Shown: positions 30,435-39,372, counted from the stretch's first letter. The stretch is 64,000 nucleotides of DNA from Chitinivorax tropicus (GCF_014202905.1 NZ_JACHHY010000004.1:62001-126000), one strand, 5' to 3'. Translations and numbers: made by a program. Notes: generated by a model from the sequence alone, not told the origin.

Positions 30435-31934
30435 ATGAGTGAAATTGTCAAACAGATCAACGATATAGTCTGGAGCCCCGCACTGATCTATCTGTGCCTG
30501 GCTGTCGGCCTGTATTTTTCCATCCGCACCCGTTTCATGCAGGTACGTGGTTTTACGGAGATGATCCGCCTGATGTTCCGGAACCAGAAATCCGACGCAG
30601 GTGTGTCATCGTTTCAGGCGCTGGCGATGTCGCTTTCGGGGCGGGTCGGCACCGGTAACATTGCGGGGGTGGCATCTGCCATCTACTTCGGCGGGCCCGG
30701 CGCGGTGTTCTGGATGTGGGTGATGGCCTTTCTGGGCGCGGCAACGGCGTATATCGAGTCGGTGTTGGGCCAGATCTACAAGGAGGTGGACAGCAACGGC
30801 CAGTACCGTGGCGGCCCGGCTTACTACATTGAAAAGGCCATGGGGCAGAAATGGTATGCCTGGATTTTTGCCATTGCCACCGTGATCGGCATGGGGCTGC
30901 TGATGCCGGGCGTGCAATCCAATACCATCGCAGCCGGTATCCAGAATGCCTGGGGGATCGATCCTTCCGTCAGCGCCTGCTTCATTGCCGTGGTGCTGGG
31001 CTTCATCATCTTCGGTGGTGTCAAGCGTATTGCCGCATTTGCCGAGGTGGTCGTGCCATTCATGGCGATGGGGTACATCCTGATCGCGTTGGTGATCATG
31101 ATGATCAATGTGCACCAGGTGCCGGCGGTATTCAGCCTGATCATCAAGAGTGCCTTCGGGTTGGAAGCCGGATTTGGTGCCGTGTTGGGTCTGGCTGTGC
31201 AGTGGGGCGTCAAGCGTGGCGTCTATTCGAACGAGGCCGGACAGGGCAGTGGCCCCCACGCAGCTGCAGCGGCAGAAGTAGCCCACCCGGCTGAGCAAGG
31301 CTATGTGCAAGCCTTTTCGGTGTATGTCGATACCTTGTTGGTATGCTCCGCCACCGCGTTCATGATGTTATCGACAGGCAAATTCAACACAGTCGGGCCA
31401 GATGGTAAGACCATGCTGGCAAACCATATACCTGGCATGGGCCCCGGCCCCGGCTTCACCCAGGCAGCAGTCGAGTCGGTCATGCCCGGCTTTGGCGCCA
31501 GCGTGGTGGCGATTGCGCTGATGTTCTTCGCTTTCACGACCATTGTGGCGTATTACTACATGGCTGAAACCAATCTGGCCTATCTCAACCGCAAGTTGAA
31601 GATGCCGTCGCTGAGCTTTTTGCTGAAGCTCGTCATGATTGCCTCTGTGACCTATGGCGGCATCAAGAGCGCTGGCATGGCTTGGGATATGGGGGATATT
31701 GGCGTGGGGGTGATGGCGTGGCTCAACATCATTGCCATCCTCATTCTGCAAAAGCCTGCGTTGGCCTGCTTGAAAGACTATGAAGCGCAGCGCAAAGCAG
31801 GCAAGAAGCCCGTATTCAACCCGGATGCATTGGGAATCCGGAATGCTGAAGTCTGGCATGAGATCGCCAAAAAGCAGCATGGAGAAACAGATGCGAAGGT
31901 AGGGCGTTTGAAAGTCGTACCTGAAACACGTTGA
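30435..31934 (+). CDS. Alanine/glycine:cation symporter (AGCS family)
   Basis: Inner-membrane Na+- or H+-coupled amino acid carrier of 499 residues with about 11 hydrophobic helices. Family motifs: FQALAMSLSGRVGTGNIAGV near 60 and GVKRGVYSNEAGQGSGPHAA near 258. The C-terminal tail is basic and cytoplasmic. AAGGATGAG lies before the ATG. Single gene ended by a strong terminator. Substrate probably alanine or glycine. Confidence 0.93.
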   Translation: MSEIVKQINDIVWSPALIYLCLAVGLYFSIRTRFMQVRGFTEMIRLMFRNQKSDAGVSSFQALAMSLSGRVGTGNIAGVASAIYFGGPGAVFWMWVMAFLGAATAYIESVLGQIYKEVDSNGQYRGGPAYYIEKAMGQKWYAWIFAIATVIGMGLLMPGVQSNTIAAGIQNAWGIDPSVSACFIAVVLGFIIFGGVKRIAAFAEVVVPFMAMGYILIALVIMMINVHQVPAVFSLIIKSAFGLEAGFGAVLGLAVQWGVKRGVYSNEAGQGSGPHAAAAAEVAHPAEQGYVQAFSVYVDTLLVCSATAFMMLSTGKFNTVGPDGKTMLANHIPGMGPGPGFTQAAVESVMPGFGASVVAIALMFFAFTTIVAYYYMAETNLAYLNRKLKMPSLSFLLKLVMIASVTYGGIKSAGMAWDMGDIGVGVMAWLNIIAILILQKPALACLKDYEAQRKAGKKPVFNPDALGIRNAEVWHEIAKKQHGETDAKVGRLKVVPETR

Positions 31935-31956
31935 TCAGACGTGATGTTACCGCATC

Positions 31957-31984
31957 AAAAGGCCGGGGCCACCCCGGCCTTTTT
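31957..31984 (+). terminator. Terminator after the alanine symporter
   Basis: Nine-pair stem AGGCCGGGG/CCCCGGCCT, loop CCA, then a run of T residues. A4 precedes the stem, so it may act in both directions. Confidence 0.93.
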
Positions 31985-32086
31985 CATGAGCGCGCGACGT
32001 AACGACGGGATATCCTGATGATTGCATACCGCATGAGCCGCAAATTGGACTAACATAACGCCCGATGTCATTACCTGGGCCTATTC

Positions 32087-32704
32087 ATGTCTCATCCCAA
32101 GCCATTCTCCATGATTCGGGAGTTTCACCTGGCAGACTGGTTCACGCTATGTAACGCTTTTTGCGGCGTAGGTGCCTTATTTGCCGTCATGACCTATCTG
32201 CAGACACAGGAGGTGCTGCACCTCTACTTCGCTTGTGGGTTGATTCCACTGGCGCTGGTGTTCGACGTGCTCGATGGGCGGATTGCACGTTGGCGTCAGC
32301 AAAGCTCCGCTATGGGGCGCGAGCTGGATTCATTGGCGGATGTCATCTCATTTGGCGTGGCGCCTGCTGTCATCGCCTATGGTTGTGGCATGCAAGGCTT
32401 CTTTGACCGGATCGTGCTGGTGTTCTTCGTTGCCTGCGGCGTATCGCGGCTGGCCCGTTATAACATTACTGCGGAAAAACTGGCTGATGGCGGTGACAAG
32501 GTCAAGTTTTTCGAAGGCACACCGATCCCCACCTCGATCGTGTTGGTTGGCATCATGGCCTGGGTGGCCTCAGAAGACGCATTAGGCGACGCACTGTGGT
32601 TGGGCGTGATCAAAATCATGGGGCTGCAATTGCACCCGCTGGTGTTGCTGTTCGCCGTATCCGGCTCGCTGATGATCAGCCGCATCCGTATTCCCAAGCT
32701 TTGA
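32087..32704 (+). CDS. pssA: CDP-diacylglycerol--serine O-phosphatidyltransferase (CDP-alcohol phosphatidyltransferase family)
   Basis: Integral membrane enzyme of 205 residues. The CDP-alcohol motif DGRIARWRQQ...GRELDSLAD (D-G-x2-A-R-x8-G-x3-D-x3-D) lies at about 62-84, on a hydrophobic protein of about six helices. Size and motif match the small membrane-bound PssA type, giving phosphatidylserine for phosphatidylethanolamine synthesis. Another CDP-alcohol substrate (for example glycerol phosphate) cannot be excluded. Single gene with its own terminator. Confidence 0.85.
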   Translation: MSHPKPFSMIREFHLADWFTLCNAFCGVGALFAVMTYLQTQEVLHLYFACGLIPLALVFDVLDGRIARWRQQSSAMGRELDSLADVISFGVAPAVIAYGCGMQGFFDRIVLVFFVACGVSRLARYNITAEKLADGGDKVKFFEGTPIPTSIVLVGIMAWVASEDALGDALWLGVIKIMGLQLHPLVLLFAVSGSLMISRIRIPKL

Positions 32705-32741
32705 TGCGCATTGACCTGGGCAGCTACATATCATGTTGGCG

Positions 32742-32772
32742 GAAAACAGGCACCAGTTGGTGCCTGTTTTTT
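32742..32772 (+). terminator. Terminator of pssA
   Basis: Nine-pair stem ACAGGCACC/GGTGCCTGT, loop AGTT, followed by six T residues, about 40 bases past the stop. Confidence 0.94.
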
Positions 32773-32777
32773 CACTG

Positions 32778-32804
32778 GTACTGAAGACCGATGATCTTCA
32801 GTAC
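32778..32804 (+). repeat. Perfect inverted repeat right after the pssA terminator
   Basis: Ten-base arms GTACTGAAGA and TCTTCAGTAC with a seven-base loop. No T-run follows. It may be the end of a decayed mobile element, since the next 350 bases hold no recognisable gene and an IS remnant lies about 1.1 kb away. Confidence 0.55.
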
Positions 32805-33150
32805 ATTTCCATTGGTGTAGCAGTTGTTCGGTGAATTAGCAGCCCCATACTGGCGAAGCCTACTACAACGTGAAGTGTGGAGCCTTGGGCATAGCATTCA
32901 AAGCTGGTGAAGCCGCTGTGATTGCAATCGGCGTTGCTCATCTGTGTGGGAAGCGTGGTCAGCTGCAGCGGAGAGGTGCACCACTAAGCCATGACAGGGC
33001 TTGGACACCTGACGCTTGGATCGGACCAAGCATCGGTAAAGGATGTGCTCGTGAGCGTGGCTGCCCAGTCATGTTCCTGCGTCGAGGAGGAGGGGTACGC
33101 CAAGCCCTTGCTGGCACATGCATTGCTTGCGACTGGTGATATCGCACGCG
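32805..33150. other. Unassigned region, possible gene debris
   Basis: About 350 bases. An 89-codon open frame at 32870-33139 on the plus strand gives a Cys/Arg/Gly-rich product that I do not recognise. Its codon pattern does not look like the neighbours. It is likely decayed DNA. Confidence 0.4.
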
Positions 33151-33537
33151 TCAATTGATGCGGCAGTGGCCACTATCACAATCCTGACGACCCAGCCAGC
33201 GGCCAATTCTCAGCCGATGTCGAGCGAACAACCGGTAGGCTGCATCGGTCAGTTGTCGCAGACCGGGCAGTCGGGTCGGCGCTACCAGCCAGCCTGCGCC
33301 GATGGCAGTGTACATAGCGCGTGCGGCATCCATGCCGGTATACAGTCGGCCATCCTCTCCCAATGCGTGCAATCGAGCCATCAGCTCCTGCTGCTGATAG
33401 CCCCAACTGCTTGCGTCAAAATCGTTGGCCGCGGCATCGATGAAGTGTAAGGCACCGCGCTTGTCCAATCGGGTCAACATTTTTACTTCGCGCATACAAA
33501 GCGGGCATTGGCTGTCATAGAAAACGGTCAGTACCAT
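33151..33537 (-). CDS. Thiol-disulfide oxidoreductase DCC family protein (DUF393)
   Basis: 128-residue protein with the DCC-family start VFYDSQCPLCMREV (CxxC at about 11-14), the mid motif HFIDAAANDFD and MDAARAMYTAIGAGW. The family has a thioredoxin-like pattern, but the true reaction is poorly known. A C-terminal Cys pair (CDSGHC) is an extra feature. ATG 33537. Isolated gene in the accessory patch, with no operon partner. Confidence 0.85.
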   Translation of the reverse strand: MVLTVFYDSQCPLCMREVKMLTRLDKRGALHFIDAAANDFDASSWGYQQQELMARLHALGEDGRLYTGMDAARAMYTAIGAGWLVAPTRLPGLRQLTDAAYRLFARHRLRIGRWLGRQDCDSGHCRIN

Positions 33538-33906
33538 GGTGCAGTCCTTTTGTTCTGCATTTCAGTCAAACAGAAATGAGGGAATGAAAACAGCCAGCTT
33601 GTTGGTGGCGGGGCCATGGGGTGGAGTGATCTTTGGACGGGTCTGCAGCCACCTATTACCAATGGCTCCCAAGTCACGCGTACCATCTCCATGTCGATCC
33701 CCACTTGAACGACCATCCCGCAACAACGTCATCAAGGCAATCGCATCGTGCCATATGTAGTAGTGGGCTATCAATACAGTGGCTCGATCCTGGCGATTCC
33801 CTAGGTGCTGCATTCTAGGCGGTCATCTGCGTAAACGCTTCTGAAAATTTACCATGGCTCGCGAGGGTCTGGACAAGCTTTGGAAAGTGCTCAGGGCTCA
33901 AACAGC
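33538..33906. other. Intergenic region before the IS remnant
   Basis: About 370 bases with no supported gene. Small frames on both strands are compositionally unlike proteins. The promoter of the leftward DCC gene lies at the left end. Confidence 0.4.
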
Positions 33907-34227
33907 ATGATCGTCAAACTGCACGAGCAAACCCGCATTACGCTGGCCATTCGCAAAGCGATTCAGCGGGCCAACTGCACTCAGGCCCAGGTGGCGGCTC
34001 GCCACAACATTACCATTGACACCATTCGCCAATGGAAGAGTCTGGACAGCGATCGAAGATCGCTCTCACACGGACCATCGGCTGTAAACCACGCTGACGC
34101 TGGCTGATAAGCACATTGTGATCGAGCTGCACAAAATCCTCAAACTGGGGTTGGATGACTTGCTGGTGGTGATCCACAGCGCGGCTGACTTAACGGTGTA
34201 TCAAGGGTTGGGCTGGCAGGGGGCATC
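33907..34227 (+). pseudogene. Remnant of an IS481-type transposase (N-terminal part)
   Basis: The reading frame from ATG 33907 starts MIVKLHEQTRITLAIRKAIQ and has a helix-turn-helix (VAARHNITIDTIRQWK), typical of IS481-family transposases. Near 34055 the frame is broken. The continuation is in another frame (DRSHTDHRL, in-frame stop, TTLTLADKHIVIELHKILKL, then GLDDLLVVIHSAADL). Only about the first 100 residues of a 300-350 residue enzyme survive, with a frameshift and a nonsense codon. No catalytic DDE region or terminal repeats are visible. Confidence 0.78.
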
Positions 34228-34629
34228 TGATACCTATGGGGCTGGCATTGCGAGTTCTGACATGGTGGTGTTTTCTTGTTGTTGATTGTGTTGAATGTTT
34301 CAAAAATATTGCTGATGCGTCCTGATCTGTTGTTGTGTTGGAATGCGGTGTTTTCAATTGATATGTTGTTATATTTAAAAATTGATTGATGTTGGTGAGT
34401 GAGCCTGTTTTTATCTAAATATATGATTTTTACTATATTTTTGAGTTATATTTCGAATATGCTTATTGGGTAATTAGTAGTATGAATGGTGGTGTCGATA
34501 TTTATTTGTATTTCTATGGTCTTATTTATCAATTCATTGATAACTCGTTATTTTTTGCTTTGGTATGTTTATTGCTAACTCCATGATTGCTTAAACGGAA
34601 GCTTTTGGATATGGATTTCTCTCAATGAT
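34228..34629. other. AT-rich upstream region of the PEP-CTERM gene
   Basis: About 400 bases with strikingly low GC (about 25-35 percent in 34300-34560, counted by eye) compared with the rest of the window. No coding frame. It probably contains the promoter of the PEP-CTERM gene and may mark acquired DNA. Confidence 0.6.
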
Positions 34630-34641
34630 AAGGAGATGAAA

Positions 34642-35523
34642 GTGAAGATGGATTGGGTTGCAAAAGCATTGGCGGTGACGTGGTTATCAGTATTGCCTTT
34701 TGCGCATTCAGCAGCAGTGAAGGTGGCAACGCCAGTCGAATTGAAGTACACCGGGTATACGGCTACCAGTGCGGATGGGGGGGCTGGGAAATTCGGGTCT
34801 GGGCTTGAGAGTACATTTGGGGCGGGGTATCTGACCAGCATCGCGCGGGAGGGGAATCCGGCGGATATATTCTGGCAGCAAGGCATGAATAACGAAATGA
34901 TATCGTTCATGATCTATGGTATTGCTGATGCTAGCAATATATCCGGGGGAACGCAGGGGCAGAAATTGTTCAATGTGGGTTGTACCAATGCGGCTTTCGG
35001 CTGCGATGGGAAAATCCATCTGGACTTCTATCTGGATAAGGCGGTGGGTGGAACCAATCCTGGCTTTGCCGGCACGGATGGGCTCAAAGCCTCTGACCGC
35101 ACTGCCTTCAACCGGTTTGGGGCGATGACGGATGGTGTCTTGTTGATGAGTCTGACGTTTGATGTGGGGATCGTCACGGAGGATGATCCCACCACTGCGT
35201 TTGACGAAAGAACGGCGACTTTCTTTCAGGATGTATCCAACATTACCTTACCGGCCACGGGGTCTGGTCGATTTTTCGCAAGCTGCGTTGCGGGTATTCT
35301 ATGTCCAACGTTCGACACCAATGGGCAGAACAAGGGTTTGTCGGACTTCCATGCTGTCAATACGCTGACAGCAGTCGATCCGAACTCCGGTGAGGGGAAG
35401 AACGGCTGGGGCGGTCGTAACGCAGACCCGATTGCCTCTGCCATGCTGCTGCCTGAGCCTGGTAGTGTGATGTTGATGGTGCTGGGGCTGGCGGGCGCAG
35501 GCTTGGCGTTGCGCAGACGGTAA
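34642..35523 (+). CDS. PEP-CTERM sorting domain protein
   Basis: About 293 residues. An N-terminal signal peptide ends near ...LPFAHSAA. A secreted, Gly/Asn/Thr-rich domain follows. The C-terminal sorting signal is LLPEPGS, a hydrophobic helix and terminal RRR. Such proteins are exported and processed by exosortase and are tied to extracellular polysaccharide in Gram-negative biofilm formers. Function of the main domain is unknown. AAGGAG at 34630-34635 directly abuts ATG 34636 but is six bases from GTG 34642, so the GTG is preferred (ATG 34648 also possible). It ends in its own terminator. No exosortase is in the window. Confidence 0.88.
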   Translation: MKMDWVAKALAVTWLSVLPFAHSAAVKVATPVELKYTGYTATSADGGAGKFGSGLESTFGAGYLTSIAREGNPADIFWQQGMNNEMISFMIYGIADASNISGGTQGQKLFNVGCTNAAFGCDGKIHLDFYLDKAVGGTNPGFAGTDGLKASDRTAFNRFGAMTDGVLLMSLTFDVGIVTEDDPTTAFDERTATFFQDVSNITLPATGSGRFFASCVAGILCPTFDTNGQNKGLSDFHAVNTLTAVDPNSGEGKNGWGGRNADPIASAMLLPEPGSVMLMVLGLAGAGLALRRR

Positions 35524-35537
35524 CAAGCGATACGAAT

Positions 35538-35564
35538 CGGGCTGCACGTATGTGCAGCCCGTTT
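35538..35564 (+). terminator. Terminator after the PEP-CTERM gene
   Basis: Ten-pair stem CGGGCTGCAC/GTGCAGCCCG with loop GTAT and a short T-run. It separates the PEP-CTERM gene from the convergent adenylate-forming gene. Confidence 0.88.
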
Positions 35565-35607
35565 CCTATTTGTACTTGCCCAAAACTCGATCTGGTCGGG
35601 GCAGGGT

Positions 35608-37038
35608 CTAGAGATAGGCGAACTTCCGCTCGAAGTCGATTTCCATACAGTAAGGGAAGGTGGCGTAAGGATGAGTCACGATGTCGGGTTTGGCCCTTGC
35701 ATATGTCAACAGGTGCCCGTGCAGATTGTCCAGTTGTTTACTGGATAGCTGCTTGCCATGCCGTAATTGCAGATCCAACCGCCCACTGGTGTTGGGGGCG
35801 CTCAGGCGGAAGTTGCCGGTCAGCGCTGCGGCAATGGTGCTGTCTGCATAGATGGCCTCTTTGACAGCCTCTGGGTAGAGTGGCCCTGTGGTGGTCGGCA
35901 GGGCTTTGCCTCGACCATAGACGGTAATGAAGGGCAGCTTCAGATCCGGCGTGATGGTGTGGCCATGCTGCTGTAGCACCGACAGTACAGTTTCGTGTTG
36001 GAAGATGTTGCCGTAGTCACCTGAGCAGTAACGGAGCAAGGGTAGCTTCATCTCCGGGCTGAGCATCGAGATCACCACCTCTGGCCAGCTGGTGCCCGCG
36101 TCTCGCGTCTCGACGTAACAGCGATGCGGGTAATACATGAAGAACATCGGACAGAAAGGCGTATCGACCCCAAACAACGCCTTGCGCAAACTGGGGTCTT
36201 GATGGGCCAGCCTGCGCATGGTGATGGTGTGGGGGGTTTCGTGGAAGATGTTCAGATCCAGCTCGGCCACGCCCATGGATGACATGATCAAGCGCCCACC
36301 TGGTTGGTCGAGTTGCTCGATGCCCATCAGTTGGCCGATGTAGGTCCGGTAGTTCTCCGCAATGCCTTCTTCCCCCGTGACGAGGTGGACTCGCAACTTG
36401 GACCAGTCGATCCCGTGGCGTTCCTGGCCGTCTTCAATGATCCGTTTGATGAACGAGCCTTCACCGATCATCACGATCTGATCGAACTCGCCAGCAAAGC
36501 GCTGCACCAAAGCGAACACCATATCATCCCGCACACTGGTTTCTGCCAGCACGGTGGCTCGGGTGTGGACTTTGACGCCCATTGGCAGTGCATTGATGAC
36601 CAATGTGCTGAGTTCATCGATATTGAACAGATACTGTAGCCCGGCATCAATCGACTTCGATGAGTTTTCCAGGTTGGTGGCGGTGTTGACGCCAAATGAA
36701 AACACGCCGGAATGCCCTGAGCTGGTCAGTAATGATCGTACACCCTCCAGATTGCCATCCACACACAAGTCGTGGATGGCGTATTGACCAAATGTGTTGT
36801 GTTTATTGAGCAAGGGTGCGCGCGCCACAAACTGACCGATCGACTCGATGGGGGTCGTGGGCTGACCATGTTGTTGCAGCTGTTTCACATAGGCCGGTAC
36901 CGTCTGCAAAGCCCGGTTGAAAGCGGTGATGGCATCCATTTCCGATTGCTTGAGCAGCTCGGCGGGCGCGGTCTGGCAGAGTGAATCCAGAAAGGCCCGA
37001 CGGGCGGCTTTGTCTTGATCGGATGCGAAAGTCTTCAT
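35608..37038 (-). CDS. PaaK-like adenylate-forming enzyme (phenylacetate-CoA ligase / LuxE-like fold)
   Basis: 476 residues resembling the phenylacetate-CoA ligase/acyl-protein synthetase group. A P-loop-like SSGHSGVFSFG lies near 106-116. LVTGEEGIAENYR is near 220 and SSMGVAELDLNIFHET near 255. A C-terminal YGRGKALPTTTGPLYPEAVKEAI occupies the place of the PaaK C-terminal domain. It should activate a carboxylic acid as an acyl-AMP. Substrate and acceptor are unknown. It follows the LuxI-fold acyltransferase gene by about 48 bases on the same strand, which suggests an operon in which it supplies an activated acid. It is not a standard PaaK by size or motif. Confidence 0.72.
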   Translation of the reverse strand: MKTFASDQDKAARRAFLDSLCQTAPAELLKQSEMDAITAFNRALQTVPAYVKQLQQHGQPTTPIESIGQFVARAPLLNKHNTFGQYAIHDLCVDGNLEGVRSLLTSSGHSGVFSFGVNTATNLENSSKSIDAGLQYLFNIDELSTLVINALPMGVKVHTRATVLAETSVRDDMVFALVQRFAGEFDQIVMIGEGSFIKRIIEDGQERHGIDWSKLRVHLVTGEEGIAENYRTYIGQLMGIEQLDQPGGRLIMSSMGVAELDLNIFHETPHTITMRRLAHQDPSLRKALFGVDTPFCPMFFMYYPHRCYVETRDAGTSWPEVVISMLSPEMKLPLLRYCSGDYGNIFQHETVLSVLQQHGHTITPDLKLPFITVYGRGKALPTTTGPLYPEAVKEAIYADSTIAAALTGNFRLSAPNTSGRLDLQLRHGKQLSSKQLDNLHGHLLTYARAKPDIVTHPYATFPYCMEIDFERKFAYL

Positions 37039-37086
37039 GGTCGCACTCCAATGAGGGTGGAAAATCAGAAGCTAGGGCTGACGGCG

Positions 37087-37812
37087 TCATTGCAGGCGTT
37101 GCGGGGCAGTCAGGTATTCCGCGCTGGCGAAGAACTCCTCGTGCAGATCGGGCCTGGTCGCCCGCAGCACCCGCTCATAGTCGCGGATATTCAACATGAA
37201 TGGCCTGACCGGGCCGTAGTAATCGACTTCCGGGCCGATCGGAACAAAGTCCATGCAAAGCCGGTTGAGCAATCTGAGCAAACCGGTTTCCATTGCGGCC
37301 AGCAGATACTCGATCTGCTGTGCCTGGCAGTAATGGAACACCGCACGATACAAGCCCAGTACGATTTCCGGGCGCATGCGAACGCTCTGCTCTCGGACGC
37401 TTGGTGGCAACATGACGTAATCACTGCTTGCCCCATATGCATCATCATTGGCCCGGCGACGATATTGCTTGCTGACTGCCAGCCGAGAAATTTCAACCGC
37501 CGACCTCGGTAGACCGGGTAAGGAGACTTCGCAATGCTCTTGAAGCGGATATCGATGGGTGTGCTGCCCGACGATCCGGATGGTGCCGACCAATTCATCT
37601 GTCTGGTCAATTGCAGCAAAGTGGGTGGAATCGAGATCGTAGTGGTCGAACTCCTCCCCATTCTCGAAGTGCTGGGCGGAAAGAAAGCGCTTCTCAAGGC
37701 AATAGACCTGATAACGGAGCTTGAAGCTTTGGCTCAATAGCGGCGTGTCATCAATCCGGCCAAAAAAGAAATAGCGACTGAAGAAGGTGTCGCGCATCGG
37801 AGGTGGCTTCAT
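37087..37812 (-). CDS. PEP-CTERM/exosortase-associated acyltransferase (LuxI/FeeM fold)
   Basis: 241 residues of the putative PEP-CTERM/exosortase system-associated acyltransferase family, a branch of the autoinducer-synthase/N-acyl amino acid synthase fold. Visible marks: FKLRYQVYCLEKRFL near 28-42 (matching the LuxI RxxVY/F region), EEFDHYDLDSTHF, LVGTIRIV near 75, and EISRLAVSKQYRR near 108 (core E-x-S-R motif). It is expected to transfer an acyl group, probably from acyl-ACP, to an amine. First gene of a two-gene unit with the adenylate-forming enzyme, divergent from a LuxR-type regulator. Confidence 0.85.
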   Translation of the reverse strand: MKPPPMRDTFFSRYFFFGRIDDTPLLSQSFKLRYQVYCLEKRFLSAQHFENGEEFDHYDLDSTHFAAIDQTDELVGTIRIVGQHTHRYPLQEHCEVSLPGLPRSAVEISRLAVSKQYRRRANDDAYGASSDYVMLPPSVREQSVRMRPEIVLGLYRAVFHYCQAQQIEYLLAAMETGLLRLLNRLCMDFVPIGPEVDYYGPVRPFMLNIRDYERVLRATRPDLHEEFFASAEYLTAPQRLQ

Positions 37813-38111
37813 GGTAAGTTGTCCGAAACTGCCTACTTACTGAGTTATAGCCTGTTTTTGGTGGTTTTCAGATAATTTTATTGAGACTGGCGGTGTATCT
37901 ATATATTTTTTCGATCATTAAATATATGAATATTCAAAAGTAAAAAGGGTTTGCAATTCCAACTTAAGTCAGCGTGGGGCAGTGGGGTTGCCTATATGGT
38001 GCAATAACTTGAAAATGACGATGGTGGGTACTTACTTATTGATTGAATTGACATATATTGAATTGTCGGTAGTGATTTCCCTGTTGGGGAAATAGAGAGA
38101 AGAGGTTATTT
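37813..38111. other. Divergent AT-rich intergenic region acyltransferase / luxR-type gene
   Basis: About 300 bases, low GC in the left half. Divergent promoters must lie here. No clear lux-box-like 18-20 base palindrome was recognised. AGAGG before ATG 38112 serves as the ribosome binding site. Confidence 0.5.
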
Positions 38112-39275
38112 ATGCGGCAGCCAACACAGGTCGAAAATATCGATTTGATCTCTGTGCTTTATGAAAGCATCAATGACCCACAGTGTCTGCGTGATTTCAT
38201 CACAGGCTTTGCAGCGGGGCAGGATCAGCTTTCCGCCGGGCTGCTGATCATACAACGGGGACACCGCCCTCAACTGATTTTGGAGCGTGAATATCCGCCA
38301 AATGATATCGACGACTATATCGATGTATTCATGGCGCAAGACATCCGCCTGCAGGCGCTACTCCAGCAATCGGCACCCGTGTCATATGATCAGCGCGAAT
38401 ATATTTCGGATGACACCTTTACTGATACGGCGTTTTATCGTGGCTTTCTGTCGCGAACGAATCTTTTCTATAGCGCAGGCGTGCGGGTGATCCATGATGC
38501 GGAGACAACCGTGCTGATGGGTGCGGCGGTACCTAAGGACAAGGGCGGCGTGGAGCCGCATCTCGTCGAGCGGATGTTGTATCTGAAGCCCCATATCGAG
38601 CGGGTGATCCGGCTGAGCCAACGTCAGCATTTCCAAACCACGCTCAACGAGGCGCTTTGCCACAGCCTTGCGTGTTGGAACATCGGCATTGCACTGCTGG
38701 ATTCCTCGGCAAGTATTCAGTTTTGTAACGGTGTGTTTGAATCCATGCTGAGCCAATCCGTGAATCTCCGCTATGTGGCGCAGCGCTTGCAATTCCGGGA
38801 ATCAACCTTGAACAGCCGCTTTACCTCAGCGGTCAGTCGGCTGGCCCGGACGCATCAACTGACTGGTGATGATCATGTGGCATACCTTGTCACCAAGCAA
38901 AGCAGCAACCTGTTCCACCAGCTGGTGCTGTTGCCATTGCCCGCCAGTGTGCCAAACGGTACGCAGGGTGTATTGGCGATGCTGAGCGATCCGGACCACC
39001 AGCGGGCGGGGCGGATGGAGATCGCAGGTCAATTGTTTGGGTTGACGCCTAGTGAGAAGCGGGTTGCGGAGAGGGTTCTGGCAGGCCAGGTGCCGAGCGA
39101 CATCGCATCATCGTTGACTGTGGCGCGTAGCACCGTGGTGTCACACCTGAAAAATCTGTTCCGTAAGACTGGCACCAACCGCCAGGCAGACCTGATGCGG
39201 GTTCTGATGCATGTTCCTACCTGCAGTGGGGGCACTGTTCACGACCAGGCAGGGGAGCAGGGTGATGGAATGTGA
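38112..39275 (+). CDS. LuxR-type helix-turn-helix transcriptional regulator
   Basis: 387-residue DNA-binding regulator. The C-terminal GerE/LuxR helix-turn-helix lies at about 312-367 (LTPSEKRVAERVLAGQ, IASSLTVARSTVVSHLKNLFRKTGTNRQADL). The long N-terminal part (1-290) looks like two PAS/GAF-type sensory modules and is not the classical acyl-homoserine-lactone-binding domain of about 160 residues. It is divergent from the LuxI-fold acyltransferase gene and likely controls it; the ligand is unknown. Confidence 0.85.
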   Translation: MRQPTQVENIDLISVLYESINDPQCLRDFITGFAAGQDQLSAGLLIIQRGHRPQLILEREYPPNDIDDYIDVFMAQDIRLQALLQQSAPVSYDQREYISDDTFTDTAFYRGFLSRTNLFYSAGVRVIHDAETTVLMGAAVPKDKGGVEPHLVERMLYLKPHIERVIRLSQRQHFQTTLNEALCHSLACWNIGIALLDSSASIQFCNGVFESMLSQSVNLRYVAQRLQFRESTLNSRFTSAVSRLARTHQLTGDDHVAYLVTKQSSNLFHQLVLLPLPASVPNGTQGVLAMLSDPDHQRAGRMEIAGQLFGLTPSEKRVAERVLAGQVPSDIASSLTVARSTVVSHLKNLFRKTGTNRQADLMRVLMHVPTCSGGTVHDQAGEQGDGM

Positions 39276-39276
39276 A

Positions 39277-39305
39277 ACAGCCTGCTGGTTGATTCAGCAG
39301 GCTGT
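39277..39305 (-). terminator. Hairpin between luxR-type gene and metG
   Basis: Eleven-pair perfect stem ACAGCCTGCTG/CAGCAGGCTGT with a seven-base loop. The T-run is only TTT on the minus strand and absent on the plus strand. It serves the convergent luxR/metG pair as a weak terminator. Confidence 0.6.
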
Positions 39306-39372
39306 AGGGAGCACCATCCGCTACGGCTGACACGATCCGACCCAGGCCTCGGTCATGCCAGCGGGGCTGGTG

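Noticed and set aside
37087-37812. Classical LuxI homoserine-lactone synthase
   Set aside because: Length, sequence and C-terminus fit the PEP-CTERM/exosortase-associated acyltransferase branch; several LuxI-specific positions are not seen.
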